The translations under genes and the position numbers were made by a program. From Arenibacter antarcticus (GTDB taxonomy: Bacteria; Bacteroidota; Bacteroidia; Flavobacteriales; Flavobacteriaceae), in contig NZ_CP166679.1 of NCBI RefSeq assembly GCF_041320605.1, positions 496,001 to 560,000 on the forward strand: 64,000 nucleotides of DNA, in the 5' to 3' direction. Under the pieces are notes generated by a model that did no database searches, was not told where the DNA came from, and saw nothing but the letters and a program-made list of their open reading frames with translations. This document shows positions 27,842 to 37,383 of this stretch, in pieces (the stretch's first letter is position 1; every line of letters begins with the position of its first letter).

Positions 27842-28891
27842 TTATATAATCAGCATGGCATCACCATAAGAATAAAACTTATAGTTTTCCATAATCGCCT
27901 CCTTATACGCCTTCTTCATCAAGTCGTGCCCCATAAAGGCCGATACCATCATTAAAAGTGTAGATTTCGGCAAATGGAAATTGGTCACCATCGCATTTGC
28001 AATACTAAAATCGTAAGGAGGGAAAACAAATTTGTTTGTCCAACCATTAAACGTATTTAAGGTATGTTGTGAAGAAACCGCGCTTTCCAAACCACGCATT
28101 GCCGTGGTACCTACAGCACACACCCTGCGTTTCTTAAGCTTGGCATTGTTCACAATCTCGGTAGCTTTCTCATCTATAATTAGCTCCTCGCTATCCATTT
28201 TGTGCTTGGAAAGGTCTTCTACCTCCACCGGATTAAAAGTTCCCAAACCTACATGTAGAGTAACCTCGGCAAAATCGATTCCTTTAATTTCCAATCTTTT
28301 TAAAAGATGTTTGGAAAAATGCAAGCCAGCAGTTGGTGCGGCAACAGCCCCTTCATGCTTGGCATAAATAGTCTGGTAACGCTTTTCATCTTCCGGCTCT
28401 ACGGGTCTCTTGATATATTTCGGCAATGGAGTTTCTCCCAATTCCTTTAATTTTCTCCTAAAATCGGTATAAGAACCGTCATACAAGAACCTCAATGTTC
28501 TTCCCCTAGAGGTTGTATTGTCGATTACCTCCGCAACCAAAGTCTCATCGTCTCCAAAATACAGTTTGTTACCAATCCTTATTTTACGTGCTGGGTCTAC
28601 CAGTACGTCCCAAAGTCGCTGTTCCTCATTTAGCTCGCGCAGAAGAAAAACTTCTATTCTAGCACCAGTTTTTTCCTTGTTTCCGTATAATCTTGCTGGA
28701 AATACTTTGGTATTATTGATCACCATTACATCTCCCTCATCAAAGTAATTTATAAGATCCTTAAACATCTTGTGTTCTATCTTGCCAGTTTCCCGGTGTA
28801 CCACCATTAATTTGGATTCATCCCTGTTCTCTGCAGGGTACTCTGCCAATAATTCGTCTGGAAGCTCAAAACTGAAGTGCGATAATTTCAT
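27842..28891 (-). CDS. queA: S-adenosylmethionine:tRNA ribosyltransferase-isomerase
   Basis: Makes epoxyqueuosine from preQ1-modified tRNA, using SAM as ribosyl donor. Family segments [41 protein letters not shown] and [10 protein letters not shown] are all present. Length 349 is normal. No preQ1 riboswitch is visible just upstream. It is a single gene between aroA and rlmN on the same strand. Confidence 0.96.
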   Translation of the reverse strand: MKLSHFSFELPDELLAEYPAENRDESKLMVVHRETGKIEHKMFKDLINYFDEGDVMVINNTKVFPARLYGNKEKTGARIEVFLLRELNEEQRLWDVLVDPARKIRIGNKLYFGDDETLVAEVIDNTTSRGRTLRFLYDGSYTDFRRKLKELGETPLPKYIKRPVEPEDEKRYQTIYAKHEGAVAAPTAGLHFSKHLLKRLEIKGIDFAEVTLHVGLGTFNPVEVEDLSKHKMDSEELIIDEKATEIVNNAKLKKRRVCAVGTTAMRGLESAVSSQHTLNTFNGWTNKFVFPPYDFSIANAMVTNFHLPKSTLLMMVSAFMGHDLMKKAYKEAIMENYKFYSYGDAMLII

Positions 28892-28985
28892 TTAGTATTT
28901 TCCTTGATTTTAGTTAAACATAAGCGGCTGCAAATATACGATGCTGGGATAGGGGATGTCAAGTAAATTGGCAATTAAATAATAA

Positions 28986-30215
28986 TCAGCTAGTTTGCAC
29001 CTGAAATTTTAGGCTTTCCATGTCCTTCCAAAAATCGGGGTAGGATTTGGACACTACTTCCGCGTCATTGATATACAGGGAAGTTTTAAGAGCCAAAGGG
29101 GCAAACGCCATAGCCATCCGATGGTCATTATAAGTATCTATTGCAATATCTTTATTTATTTTATCTGAAGGCTTAAGGGTTAGGGTTTTGTCGGTCACCG
29201 AGATTGGTGCGCCCAATTTGCCCAATTCCTCCTTTAAGGCCTCCAGCCTGTCCGTTTCCTTGATTTTAAGGGTATGTAGCCCTGTAAGATAACACCCTAT
29301 TCCAAGACCGAAACAGCTCACTACTATGGTTTGCGCAATATCTGGAGCATTGGCAAGATCAATTTCGATCGTTTTGTTCACTGTTGATGTTGTTTTCCTC
29401 AAAATTACCTGATGCTCCCCAAAAGTTGATTCAACCCCAAAATCCTTATAAATTTCAGCCAACACACTATCTCCTTGCAGGCTATTTTTATTATAGGCAG
29501 ACAAGGTAATTTCCGTTCCCACCTCACATAGGGAAACAATACTGTAGAAATAGGATGCGGAGCTCCAATCGGACTCCACCACTAGGGTAGCTGCTGGCAG
29601 CGTTTCTTGTGGCAGAACTTTAATCGTATTTCCATTAAACGAACTCTCTACACCTATTTGGGTAAGTAGGCCCAAGGTCATTTTTATGTAGGGGACAGAC
29701 GTAATTTCACCAATCAGCTCCAACTCCAATCCATTTTCCAACTTTGGCGCGACCAATAGCAGTGCGGATATATACTGACTGCTGATATTGGCAGGGAGGC
29801 TTACTTTATTTTGTACGAGCTTTTTTCCCTTAATTTTTATCGGGGGATAGCCCTCATTATTTTCATAAGTGATATCAGCACCCAATTCTCTTAGGGCATC
29901 TACCAACACTTTTATGGGGCGCTCCGTCATTCGTTTAGATCCCGTTAAAACGACTTCCTTATTTTCTTGGGAAGCAAAATAGGCGGTTAAAAAACGCATG
30001 GCTGTACCCGCATGGTGAATATCTACTACCCCTTTCTCAATTTTAAGACCTTTCTGCATTACCTCGGCATCATCCGAGTTGGAAAGATTATTGATCGTGA
30101 TAGCGGGATAGAGGGCTTGTAAAAGCAATAGTCTATTGGACTCACTTTTAGATCCCGTTATCTTTACCTCTGTTTTTATTAATGTGTTGGATGGAGCAGA
30201 TAAATGTAGTTTCAA
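28986..30215 (-). CDS. aroA: 3-phosphoshikimate 1-carboxyvinyltransferase (EPSP synthase)
   Basis: Sixth step of the shikimate pathway. The protein has GSKSESNRLLLLQAL at the N-terminus, AGTAMRFLTAYFA, SQYISALLL, and the C-terminal KETDRLEAL and NDHRMAMAFAPLAL motifs. Length 409 is slightly short, as in other Bacteroidota. It is not next to the Phe/Tyr operon but only 3 kb away. Confidence 0.94.
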   Translation of the reverse strand: MKLHLSAPSNTLIKTEVKITGSKSESNRLLLLQALYPAITINNLSNSDDAEVMQKGLKIEKGVVDIHHAGTAMRFLTAYFASQENKEVVLTGSKRMTERPIKVLVDALRELGADITYENNEGYPPIKIKGKKLVQNKVSLPANISSQYISALLLVAPKLENGLELELIGEITSVPYIKMTLGLLTQIGVESSFNGNTIKVLPQETLPAATLVVESDWSSASYFYSIVSLCEVGTEITLSAYNKNSLQGDSVLAEIYKDFGVESTFGEHQVILRKTTSTVNKTIEIDLANAPDIAQTIVVSCFGLGIGCYLTGLHTLKIKETDRLEALKEELGKLGAPISVTDKTLTLKPSDKINKDIAIDTYNDHRMAMAFAPLALKTSLYINDAEVVSKSYPDFWKDMESLKFQVQTS

Positions 30216-30300
30216 ATTTTATGGGATTTAGTACAACTGAATAGTAATTATTTTTGTGGCTTTTGATCAGGGTCAAAAAACGCAAGCTACAAATATACTA

Positions 30301-30627
30301 TTATTTCAGCTTTTTATTGCTGTGGTGACGATCGTGATCTCTTGTTGCCTTCAGATCTAATTTCTTATCAAAGGATTCCTGTAAGTCAATACCAGTTTGG
30401 TTGGCTAAGCACAGAACCACAAAAAGCACGTCTGCCAATTCTTCCCCAAGATCCTTGTTTTTATCTGATTCTTTTTCACTTTGTTCCCCATATCTCCTAG
30501 CGATGATTCGGGCTACCTCCCCTACCTCTTCTGTAAGTTGGGCCATATTGGTAAGCTCATTAAAATAACGGACCCCATGGGCCTTAATCCATTCGTCAAC
30601 TGCTAGCTGTGCATCCTTTATGTTCAT
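30301..30627 (-). CDS. MazG-like nucleotide pyrophosphohydrolase
   Basis: A 108-residue all-alpha NTP-PPase. The metal-binding pattern is visible as EEVGEVARII and, about 30 residues later, GEELADVLFVVLCLANQ. Such enzymes hydrolyse nucleoside triphosphates, often non-canonical ones, to monophosphates; the substrate here is unknown. It lies between aroA and dtd on the same strand. Confidence 0.88.
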   Translation of the reverse strand: MNIKDAQLAVDEWIKAHGVRYFNELTNMAQLTEEVGEVARIIARRYGEQSEKESDKNKDLGEELADVLFVVLCLANQTGIDLQESFDKKLDLKATRDHDRHHSNKKLK

Positions 30628-30709
30628 TATTTTAAATTTTTAGACAAAATTACATTTTCGTTCATTTTCATTTCTCAAAAAATAAACAAAAACAAAACGA
30701 AGAAGTTAC

Positions 30710-31162
30710 TTATTCCCTGTTCTTTGTATCTATTTGTATGGTTACGGGACCATCATTTATTAAGGCCACCTTCATGTTGGCTCCAAAAACTCCCGTTCCT
30801 ACTTTTTTACCTAGGTCCGCTTCCACTTGTGCTATAAAACGCTCATATAGTGGAATGGCGATATCGGGTTTGGCTGCCTTTAAATAGCTAGGCCTATTCC
30901 CTTTTTTTACAGCGGCCTGAAGGGTAAACTGGCTCACTATGATCAGCCCACCATCTACTTGTAATAAGGATTCATTCATCACCCCTTCGACATCGTCAAA
31001 AACCCTCAGGTTTATCATTTTTTTAGAAAGCCACACAACATCTTCCTCCCCATCAGCCTCCTCTATCCCCAAAAGCACTAGAAGTCCCTTGGAAATCTCA
31101 GAAATTAACTTCCCCTCAACGGTAACACTTGCTTGTGACACCCTTTGGATTACTGCCCTCAT
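30710..31162 (-). CDS. dtd: D-aminoacyl-tRNA deacylase
   Basis: Removes D-amino acids (and Gly from tRNA-Ala) from mischarged tRNAs. The active-site motif SQFTL is at 77-81, followed by KKGNRPSYLKA; the Gly-cisPro motif is NDGPVTI near 136. Length 150 is standard. The start codon touches the rsgA stop, so the two are probably cotranscribed. Confidence 0.96.
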   Translation of the reverse strand: MRAVIQRVSQASVTVEGKLISEISKGLLVLLGIEEADGEEDVVWLSKKMINLRVFDDVEGVMNESLLQVDGGLIIVSQFTLQAAVKKGNRPSYLKAAKPDIAIPLYERFIAQVEADLGKKVGTGVFGANMKVALINDGPVTIQIDTKNRE

Positions 31163-32109
31163 TATTTTTCGCCGTATATATCAGTTCTGTAATTCTCTTC
31201 TTCCCCTTTAATCATCTGCACATAGCTTTTATATCTGCTCCAGGCCACCTTATCCTGATCTAGGGCATCTTTTACCGCACATTGGGGTTCGTCTATGTGC
31301 AGGCAGTTATTAAACTTGCATTCGCCTTTCAATTTAAAAAATTCTGGAAAGTAATCACCAATCTCCTCCTTCTCCATATCCACTATACCAAAACCTTTGA
31401 TCCCCGGAGTATCTATTATCTTCGCATCTATTTCCAGATCGAACATTTCCGCAAAAGTTGTTGTGTGTTGTCCCTGTAAATGCTGACTAGATATGTTTTT
31501 TGTCTTTAGGTCCAATTTTGGTTCTATGGCATTGACCAAGGTAGATTTACCTACCCCGGAATGCCCAGAGAACATACTTGTTTTCCCCAACATCATTTCT
31601 TTCACTTGATCTACATTCTTCCCAGTAATTGCAGATATACCGAGACATTGATACCCCACTTCCCTATAAAGTGAAGCTAGGTATCTAATCTCGTTCAGTT
31701 CTTCAGTAGTATAGGTATCTATCTTATTGAAAAGTAAAATTGCGGGGATATGATAGGCCTCTGCCGTAACCAAAAATCGATCTATAAAACTGGTAAATGT
31801 CGTAGGATTATTCAAGGTTACGATTAGGAACACCTGATCCAGATTTGCCGCAATAATATGGGTTTGCTTGGAAAGGTTAACCGATTTTCTAATAATGTAG
31901 TTCTTGCGGTCCTGAATGTCCGTTATAACTCCTTGTGCTTCTGCAGAGAGATCCTCGTCAAAAGTTACCACATCACCAACCGCAATAGGATTGGTGCTCT
32001 TTATTCCTTTAAGTCGAAATTTCCCTTTAATCCGACATTCATAGAAGACTCCTTCCTTGGATTTTACGGTGTACCAACTGCCGGTAGATTTATAAACGGT
32101 TCCTTTCAT
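31162..32109 (-). CDS. rsgA: Ribosome small-subunit GTPase RsgA
   Basis: Circularly permuted GTPase involved in 30S maturation. An N-terminal OB fold (about 1-70) precedes G4 (FNKIDT), then G1 (GHSGVGKSTLVNAI) and G3 (DTPGIKGFG), the permuted order of the family. The C-terminal zinc-binding region shows CKFNNCLHIDEPQC. Length 315 is typical. Confidence 0.96.
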   Translation of the reverse strand: MKGTVYKSTGSWYTVKSKEGVFYECRIKGKFRLKGIKSTNPIAVGDVVTFDEDLSAEAQGVITDIQDRKNYIIRKSVNLSKQTHIIAANLDQVFLIVTLNNPTTFTSFIDRFLVTAEAYHIPAILLFNKIDTYTTEELNEIRYLASLYREVGYQCLGISAITGKNVDQVKEMMLGKTSMFSGHSGVGKSTLVNAIEPKLDLKTKNISSQHLQGQHTTTFAEMFDLEIDAKIIDTPGIKGFGIVDMEKEEIGDYFPEFFKLKGECKFNNCLHIDEPQCAVKDALDQDKVAWSRYKSYVQMIKGEEENYRTDIYGEK

Positions 32110-32233
32110 AAATGCATTAGACTTTTATTTTACAAAGAAACAACTTTAGTTTTATAATACCGCTAGTTATGCCTTTTCGATAAAAGCCTTACACAAACAC
32201 CTTTGTTGAAAACACTACCAATTGCTAGGCAAA

Positions 32234-32914
32234 TTAATTCATGATTTTCACTCTACCTCCTGCGAAGGTATTCTTGTTCACCTCTTTAGGATTTCCGTAA
32301 ACCACAACATCTCCACCAGCTTTCACATTTACATCTACCTTATCTGTGGCATAGATTGTAGCCTCCCCAGCAGCGGTGATTTTAACACTCGCCTTATCAC
32401 TCAACAGTGGTTTACCTTCAAAAATACCACCGGTATTAAGTACCACCTTTAAATTTTTGGTTTTCCCAGATGCCTCCACAATTCCTCCGGTAACGGATCT
32501 TGAGTCGACCTGACCTACATTTAGCCCGACTTTGATTTTAGCCCCTTCCTGAGTCTTTAAGGTTATAGACTGCTGAACGAGAGTTTCGTTTACTGTAATT
32601 CTAGCACCTTCATTGCCATCGATCAAATCGATCTCCTTAAAATACACCTCAACAAAAGTATTTTCCCCATGAAATATTTTATTCAATACCATTTTTATTT
32701 TAAGGGTCCCATTTTTGTTTATAAGCTGTAGGTCATCTGCATTATCTCCTTTAATCAACACTTTGTTTTCATCAGATTTAATAAGGTTCACCGCAATAAG
32801 ATCGTACACTTTTATTTCGTTAAAATCTCCAACAGCCTTTTCCACTATGCGCTGAGAAACCATGGTAAAGGATACCAACATTACACCCAGAACAACTAAA
32901 CTTTTTATTTTCAT
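32234..32914 (-). CDS. Head-GIN (DUF2807) secreted protein
   Basis: A 226-residue exported protein with an N-terminal hydrophobic signal (about 4-20). The rest is a repetitive beta-helix-like head-GIN domain: strands starting FNEIKVYDLIAVNLIKS, with glycine turns and SVKITAAGEATIYATDKVDVNVKAGGDVVVYG. Proteins of this family are abundant in Bacteroidota and probably surface-associated; function is unknown. Another copy lies at 46487-47272. Confidence 0.88.
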   Translation of the reverse strand: MKIKSLVVLGVMLVSFTMVSQRIVEKAVGDFNEIKVYDLIAVNLIKSDENKVLIKGDNADDLQLINKNGTLKIKMVLNKIFHGENTFVEVYFKEIDLIDGNEGARITVNETLVQQSITLKTQEGAKIKVGLNVGQVDSRSVTGGIVEASGKTKNLKVVLNTGGIFEGKPLLSDKASVKITAAGEATIYATDKVDVNVKAGGDVVVYGNPKEVNKNTFAGGRVKIMN

Positions 32915-33154
32915 AGTCTTCTATTTTACCTACCCAAGAAATAAATCTTAGCAGTTTTTGTACTTAATATTTTTGATAAAGATGTAACAAAAGTTGTTTT
33001 GTTACACTTTATTAAGGAAAGAATTAACTTTTTTTGGGGTACGTGGCTGTTATTGGTCAGATCTCCAACAAACGGATCCATTGAAGAAATATAGGGCTCC
33101 CTAATAAAGGCGCCTCTATTTTTACGGCTACCACTAAACTCCATGCCCACCAAC
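32915..33154. other. Intergenic region, no gene seen
   Basis: Separates the head-GIN gene from the terminator of the aromatic amino acid operon. I see no convincing gene or RNA. The upstream half presumably carries the promoter of the head-GIN gene, but I could not place a confident -33/-7 pair. Confidence 0.4.
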
Positions 33155-33183
33155 AAAAAAACCCGCAAAAAGCGGGTTTTTTT
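33155..33183. terminator. Terminator of the Phe/Tyr operon
   Basis: ACCCGC (33161-33166) against GCGGGT (33172-33177), loop AAAAA, flanked by an A-run on one side and a T-run on the other, so the helix can extend and the element can act in both directions. It lies about 100 bp after the last gene of the operon (DAHP synthase/chorismate mutase). Confidence 0.85.
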
Positions 33184-33279
33184 ATGACTCTAAAAATCAA
33201 AAATTTAGCATTTAGTTCCGCTAAAATCGACACCTAATCCACGCTTGTCATGTGTGTCTTATAAGCTTTACCTCAACAC

Positions 33280-34362
33280 TTAGAAGTTTATGATTTTTTC
33301 TTGATGATTAATAGATTCTTGGTGGATTGCTTTGAACATCTTTAAAATGAACTCTTCGCTCAACCCTTTAGATTCTCCTTCTAGGATCATATTTCCTAAG
33401 ATGGCATTCCATCGATTACTTTGCAATACAGCAACATTCTTTTGTTTCTTCAAGGCTCCAATACTGTCGGAAATCTTCATTCTTTTTCCAAGAATTTCGA
33501 TTACTTGATTATCAATAACATCTATCTGTGCCCTAAGGTTGTTCAAGTTATTTGTGTAATCCATTTCCAAGTTGGTTTCCTTCCTAATCTTCAGGTCTCT
33601 CATTATCTGAACTAATTTGGCTGGAGTAACTTGCTGTGCGGCATCGCTCCAAGCATTGTCCGGATCGTAATGGGTCTCAATCATTAAACCATCAAAATTG
33701 AGGTCCAATGCAGTTTGGGAAACATCAAAGATCATATCGCGCTTACCTGTAATATGGGAAGGATCATTGATTATTGGCAGATCTGGAAATTTGGTCTGCA
33801 ATTCAATAGCCATTTGCCATTCAGGGATATTTCTGTATTTGGACTTTTCATAGGTAGAAAACCCTCTGTGTATTACTCCCAAGTTCTTAATATTAGCCGT
33901 GTACAAGCGCTCTACTGCACCTAACCACAAGGCTAAATCTGGATTTACTGGGTTTTTGATCAATACTATTTTATCAGTTCCTTCTAAGGCATCTGCAATT
34001 TCTTGAACAATGAATGGACTTACCGTAGAACGGGCTCCGATCCATAGCAAATCTATATCGTGCTCCAAAGCTAATTCTACGTGTGCTCGGTTAGCTACCT
34101 CAGTAGCGGTTTTCATTCCGGTTTCCTTTTTCACCTTTTGCAACCACTTTAAACCTAAAGCTCCTACTCCTTCAAACATACCAGGACGCGTTCTTGGTTT
34201 CCAAATTCCGGCCCTAAAGTAATTAACATCGGTATCCTTTAATTCGTTGGCAATTCGCATTACCTGCTCTTCCGTCTCCGCACTACAAGGTCCGGCGATT
34301 ACTAATGGATGGTCCAATTTCATATCGTCCAACCAAGTTCTCATTTGTTTTGAATTTTCCAT
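33280..34362 (-). CDS. Bifunctional DAHP synthase / chorismate mutase
   Basis: Residues about 1-260 form a 3-deoxy-7-phosphoheptulonate synthase of the KDO8P-synthase-like type (AGPCSAETEEQV, FRAGIWKPRTRPGMFEG, GARSTVSPF, INDPSHITGKRD, MIETHYDP). Residues about 275-355 form an AroQ-type chorismate mutase (LNNLRAQIDVIDNQVIEILGKRM, KISDSIGALKK). One polypeptide thus catalyses both the first step of the shikimate pathway and the first step of the Phe/Tyr branch. The mutase domain probably also acts in feedback sensing, as in related fusions. It is the last gene of the operon. Confidence 0.95.
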   Translation of the reverse strand: MENSKQMRTWLDDMKLDHPLVIAGPCSAETEEQVMRIANELKDTDVNYFRAGIWKPRTRPGMFEGVGALGLKWLQKVKKETGMKTATEVANRAHVELALEHDIDLLWIGARSTVSPFIVQEIADALEGTDKIVLIKNPVNPDLALWLGAVERLYTANIKNLGVIHRGFSTYEKSKYRNIPEWQMAIELQTKFPDLPIINDPSHITGKRDMIFDVSQTALDLNFDGLMIETHYDPDNAWSDAAQQVTPAKLVQIMRDLKIRKETNLEMDYTNNLNNLRAQIDVIDNQVIEILGKRMKISDSIGALKKQKNVAVLQSNRWNAILGNMILEGESKGLSEEFILKMFKAIHQESINHQEKIINF

Positions 34363-34370
34363 TTCTATAC

Positions 34371-35231
34371 TTATTGTTTATTAAGTGGTATTCCGTTTAA
34401 TATTTCCTTTATTCTATTGGTATTGCACATCTCATTATAAATGCCTTCGTAATCATCTTCTTCCAACATTTTTTTAAAGAGTTTTAGGTTCCCTATATAC
34501 TCTCCTAAGGTTTCAATTACATTTTCCCGGTTCTGCTTAAAAATCGGGGTCCACATGGCTGGCGAACTTTTTGCCAATCGCACAGTGCTTTCAAATCCAC
34601 TTCCCGCCATGTCAAAAATATCACGTTCATTTCTCTCTTTGTCTATAACCGTCTTTCCTAACATAAAGGAACTGATATGTGATAAATGCGAAACATAGGC
34701 AATATGCTTGTCATGCGCTTCGGGATTCATATATCTAATTCTCATTCCCAACTGCTGAAACAGCTCTAACGCCCTTTCCTGCTGTTTGAAAGCCGTTTTC
34801 TCTATCTCGCAAATAATATTCGTCTTCCCTTGATACAACCCCTCAATTGCCGCAGAGGGCCCAGAGAATTCTGTTCCTGCAATGGGATGACAGGCCAAAT
34901 AGTTCCTTCTATTGGGATGGTTCTCCAAGGTTTTGCATATTAACGATTTTGTAGAACCTGCATCCATAACTATGGTGTCCTCATTTATGGCTTCTAAAAT
35001 AATGGGCAGTTCCCGCACCATAACATCTACAGGAATACTCACAATTACAAAATCCGCCTCGGCTAGTCGACTATAATCCGCTTTTTCATCGATCAAGGAA
35101 AGAGACAATGCCTCCTCCAAATGACGCTCATTGGTATCTACCCCAAAAATACGGACGTTAGGTCGCACTCTCTTAATATCCTTAGCGAAAGAGCCTCCAA
35201 TTAATCCAATTCCTACTACAAATACATTCAT
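34371..35231 (-). CDS. tyrA: Prephenate dehydrogenase
   Basis: NAD(P)-dependent oxidation of prephenate to 4-hydroxyphenylpyruvate for tyrosine. I start at Met 35231 so that the Rossmann motif VVGIGLIGGSFAKD begins at the N-terminus; an in-frame ATG at 35285 would add 18 residues. Later motifs are VSIPVDVMV, DAGSTKS, CHPIAGTEFSGP and the helical HKHIAYVSHLSHISSF. No ACT domain. It lies between the aminotransferase and DAHP synthase genes. Confidence 0.94.
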   Translation of the reverse strand: MNVFVVGIGLIGGSFAKDIKRVRPNVRIFGVDTNERHLEEALSLSLIDEKADYSRLAEADFVIVSIPVDVMVRELPIILEAINEDTIVMDAGSTKSLICKTLENHPNRRNYLACHPIAGTEFSGPSAAIEGLYQGKTNIICEIEKTAFKQQERALELFQQLGMRIRYMNPEAHDKHIAYVSHLSHISSFMLGKTVIDKERNERDIFDMAGSGFESTVRLAKSSPAMWTPIFKQNRENVIETLGEYIGNLKLFKKMLEEDDYEGIYNEMCNTNRIKEILNGIPLNKQ

Positions 35232-35317
35232 ACCTATGTTACTTATACCCTCTACAAACAAAACTAGATCAATGTCATCTAACACATCACCAACCCAACT
35301 TCATTTATTTTTAAGTT

Positions 35318-36460
35318 TTAAAATCTATTTATTGCCTCTTTAATTTTATCGGTCGATACACAAAGGGAGAATCTTATATACCCCTCCCCATTACTCCCAA
35401 ATATAGTCCCTGGAGTAATAAAGATATTTTTCTCGTAAAGCACCTCATCTATAAATTTTTCCGCTGAGGAGATTCCTTCGGGCAATTTTGCCCAAACAAA
35501 CATTCCAACGGCATTTTTGTCATATACACAGTTCAATTTATCTGCCAACTTAAACATCAGCTCCCTGCGCTCGTTATACACCCTGCTTAATTCCTGAAAC
35601 CAAGTATCATCACTGTTCAAGGCAGCTATAGCTCCTTTTTGGATACCGTAGAACATCCCCGAATCCATATTGCTCTTCACTTTTAAAATAGCATCGATAT
35701 GGTTAGCACCTCCCAATACCATCCCTACTCTCCATCCAGCCATATTAAAGGTCTTACTAAGAGAGTTTAGCTCTAGAGCCACCTCTTTAGCTCCCTCAAT
35801 CCTCAAAATACTGATAGGGTGTTCGTTCAACACAAAGCTATAGGGGTTGTCATTTACCAATAAAATATCATTCCTTTTAGCAAAGGCCACCAATTCCTCC
35901 AATTGGGCAACAGTAGCCGTAGCCCCAGTGGGCATATGCGGGTAACTGGTCCACATTATGGTTACTTTGGAAAGGTCCTGGGCTTCCAAGGCTACTAAAT
36001 CTGGGAACCATCCATTATCCTCCACTAGATCATAGTAACGAGGTACAGCCTCTACAAGGTTGGTAACTGAGGTATAGGTGGGATATCCAGGATTGGGGAT
36101 CAACGCTTCATCTCCCTTATTTAAAAAGGCCATACTGATGTGCATAATTCCCTCTTTGGAGCCCATTAATGGCAATACCTCAGTTTGGGGGTCTATAGTC
36201 ACATTAAACTTATTACGATAAAACCCAGCAAACGATTCCCTAAGTTCGGGCAATCCTTGATAACTCTGATATTGGTGTGCCCCTTCATGGACAATTGCCT
36301 CCGTAACTGCATCTAAAACAGCTTGGGAAGGCGCCATATCAGGACTCCCTATTCCCATATTTATCACTGGCCTACCCTCTGCCATTAATCCCCTAACTTC
36401 TCTTAATTTTTTAGAAAAGTAGTATTCCTCGATCGAATTTAACCTATCTGCGATTTTCAT
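35318..36460 (-). CDS. Class I/II PLP aminotransferase of the Phe/Tyr operon
   Basis: Fold-type I aminotransferase of 380 residues. GIGSPDMAPSQ, the PLP-binding Asn/Tyr region NDNPYSF, the Schiff-base lysine in SLSKTFNMAGWRVG, and the C-terminal RFSLC (substrate carboxylate Arg) are visible. Its position between pheA and tyrA, with a 4-bp overlap with pheA, indicates transamination of phenylpyruvate, 4-hydroxyphenylpyruvate or prephenate. Substrate preference is inferred from context only. Confidence 0.93.
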   Translation of the reverse strand: MKIADRLNSIEEYYFSKKLREVRGLMAEGRPVINMGIGSPDMAPSQAVLDAVTEAIVHEGAHQYQSYQGLPELRESFAGFYRNKFNVTIDPQTEVLPLMGSKEGIMHISMAFLNKGDEALIPNPGYPTYTSVTNLVEAVPRYYDLVEDNGWFPDLVALEAQDLSKVTIMWTSYPHMPTGATATVAQLEELVAFAKRNDILLVNDNPYSFVLNEHPISILRIEGAKEVALELNSLSKTFNMAGWRVGMVLGGANHIDAILKVKSNMDSGMFYGIQKGAIAALNSDDTWFQELSRVYNERRELMFKLADKLNCVYDKNAVGMFVWAKLPEGISSAEKFIDEVLYEKNIFITPGTIFGSNGEGYIRFSLCVSTDKIKEAINRF

Positions 36461-37287
36461 AACCCTCTAGCATTTTTATATTCCCCCAATACTTTAAATT
36501 CATCTGCCATAATTTCTAGTAAGGTTTTTGCTTTTTCAAAGTTTTTAAATTTTTCAAAGGTCACATCCACGAAAAAGGAATATTTCCACGGCATCTCAAT
36601 AACTGGCAAGGACTGGATTTTGGTGAGGTTGAGATTACAATCGCTCATCACATTTAAAATCGTTGCCAAACTTCCTCTTTTATGATCCGTTAAAAAACGT
36701 ATAGAGGCTTTATTTATCTCCTCTTCTGGCCAAACCTTGTTCTGTGTTTTAACAATTATAAACCGTGTAGAATTCTCTTTAATGGTCTGTATATCACTCT
36801 GAATAACCTCTAGATCGTAGAGATCTGCAGCCACTTTTGGCGCAATGGCAGCAATTCCCGTTAACTGGTTCTCTCGGATTCTTTTAGCAGTCTCGGCAGT
36901 ATCTACATCCTCTACCAACTTTATATGCCTATAATCCCTAAAAAACTCCTTACATTGCAATAAGGCCATTGGATGCGAATGCACTTCTTTGATATCCTCC
37001 AAAGTCTGACCTTTTAAGGCCATTAAATGGTGATGAATCTTTAAATAGCGCTCCCCTATTATATGCAAATTTTTACTGAATACCAGTGCATAATTAGGAA
37101 TAATGGATCCCGCTATAGAATTCTCTATAGCCATTACGCCACTATCTGCAGTTTTCAACAATAAATGATCTACTAAATCATCAAAGGAAGAACATTCCAC
37201 AAAGTCTACGTTATCCCCAAAATAGTCCTTGGCCACTTGGTGGTGATTAGAACCCTTTATACCCTGTATTGCAATTTTTAATGCCAT
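36457..37287 (-). CDS. pheA: Prephenate dehydratase
   Basis: Converts prephenate to phenylpyruvate. The catalytic domain (about 1-180) includes GIKGSNHHQVA, MAIENSIAGSI and the TRF motif (NSTRFIIV). An ACT regulatory domain (about 195-276) starts at RFLTDHKRGSLATIL and has the ESRP-like segment KIQSLPV, suggesting feedback by phenylalanine. It is the first structural gene after the Phe/Tyr-rich leader and attenuator, and the head of the four-gene aromatic operon. Confidence 0.95.
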   Translation of the reverse strand: MALKIAIQGIKGSNHHQVAKDYFGDNVDFVECSSFDDLVDHLLLKTADSGVMAIENSIAGSIIPNYALVFSKNLHIIGERYLKIHHHLMALKGQTLEDIKEVHSHPMALLQCKEFFRDYRHIKLVEDVDTAETAKRIRENQLTGIAAIAPKVAADLYDLEVIQSDIQTIKENSTRFIIVKTQNKVWPEEEINKASIRFLTDHKRGSLATILNVMSDCNLNLTKIQSLPVIEMPWKYSFFVDVTFEKFKNFEKAKTLLEIMADEFKVLGEYKNARGL

Positions 37288-37327
37288 TTATATTTATTTC
37301 CAAGAAAAATTTACTCTAGTTAATTCC

Positions 37328-37357
37328 AAAAAAAAAGTCCCGGTTTTCACGGGACTT
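37328..37357 (-). terminator. Attenuator terminator upstream of pheA
   Basis: On the minus strand AAGTCCCG pairs with CGGGACTT (plus-strand 335-342 and 350-357 of the 37-kb block, i.e. 37335-37342 / 37350-37357), 7-nt loop, followed by an unbroken T-run of about nine. It sits 27 nt after the leader-peptide stop codon and 41 nt before pheA. Its 5' arm can instead pair with CATGGGACT near the end of the leader peptide (9 pairs, one G-U), giving a mutually exclusive antiterminator. Confidence 0.88.
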
Positions 37358-37383
37358 CTATCTATATATACATTTAAAATACG

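Noticed and set aside
32926-33168. An 80-codon minus-strand frame upstream of the head-GIN gene
   Set aside because: It runs through the terminator hairpin at 33155-33183, lacks motifs, and is most simply intergenic DNA.
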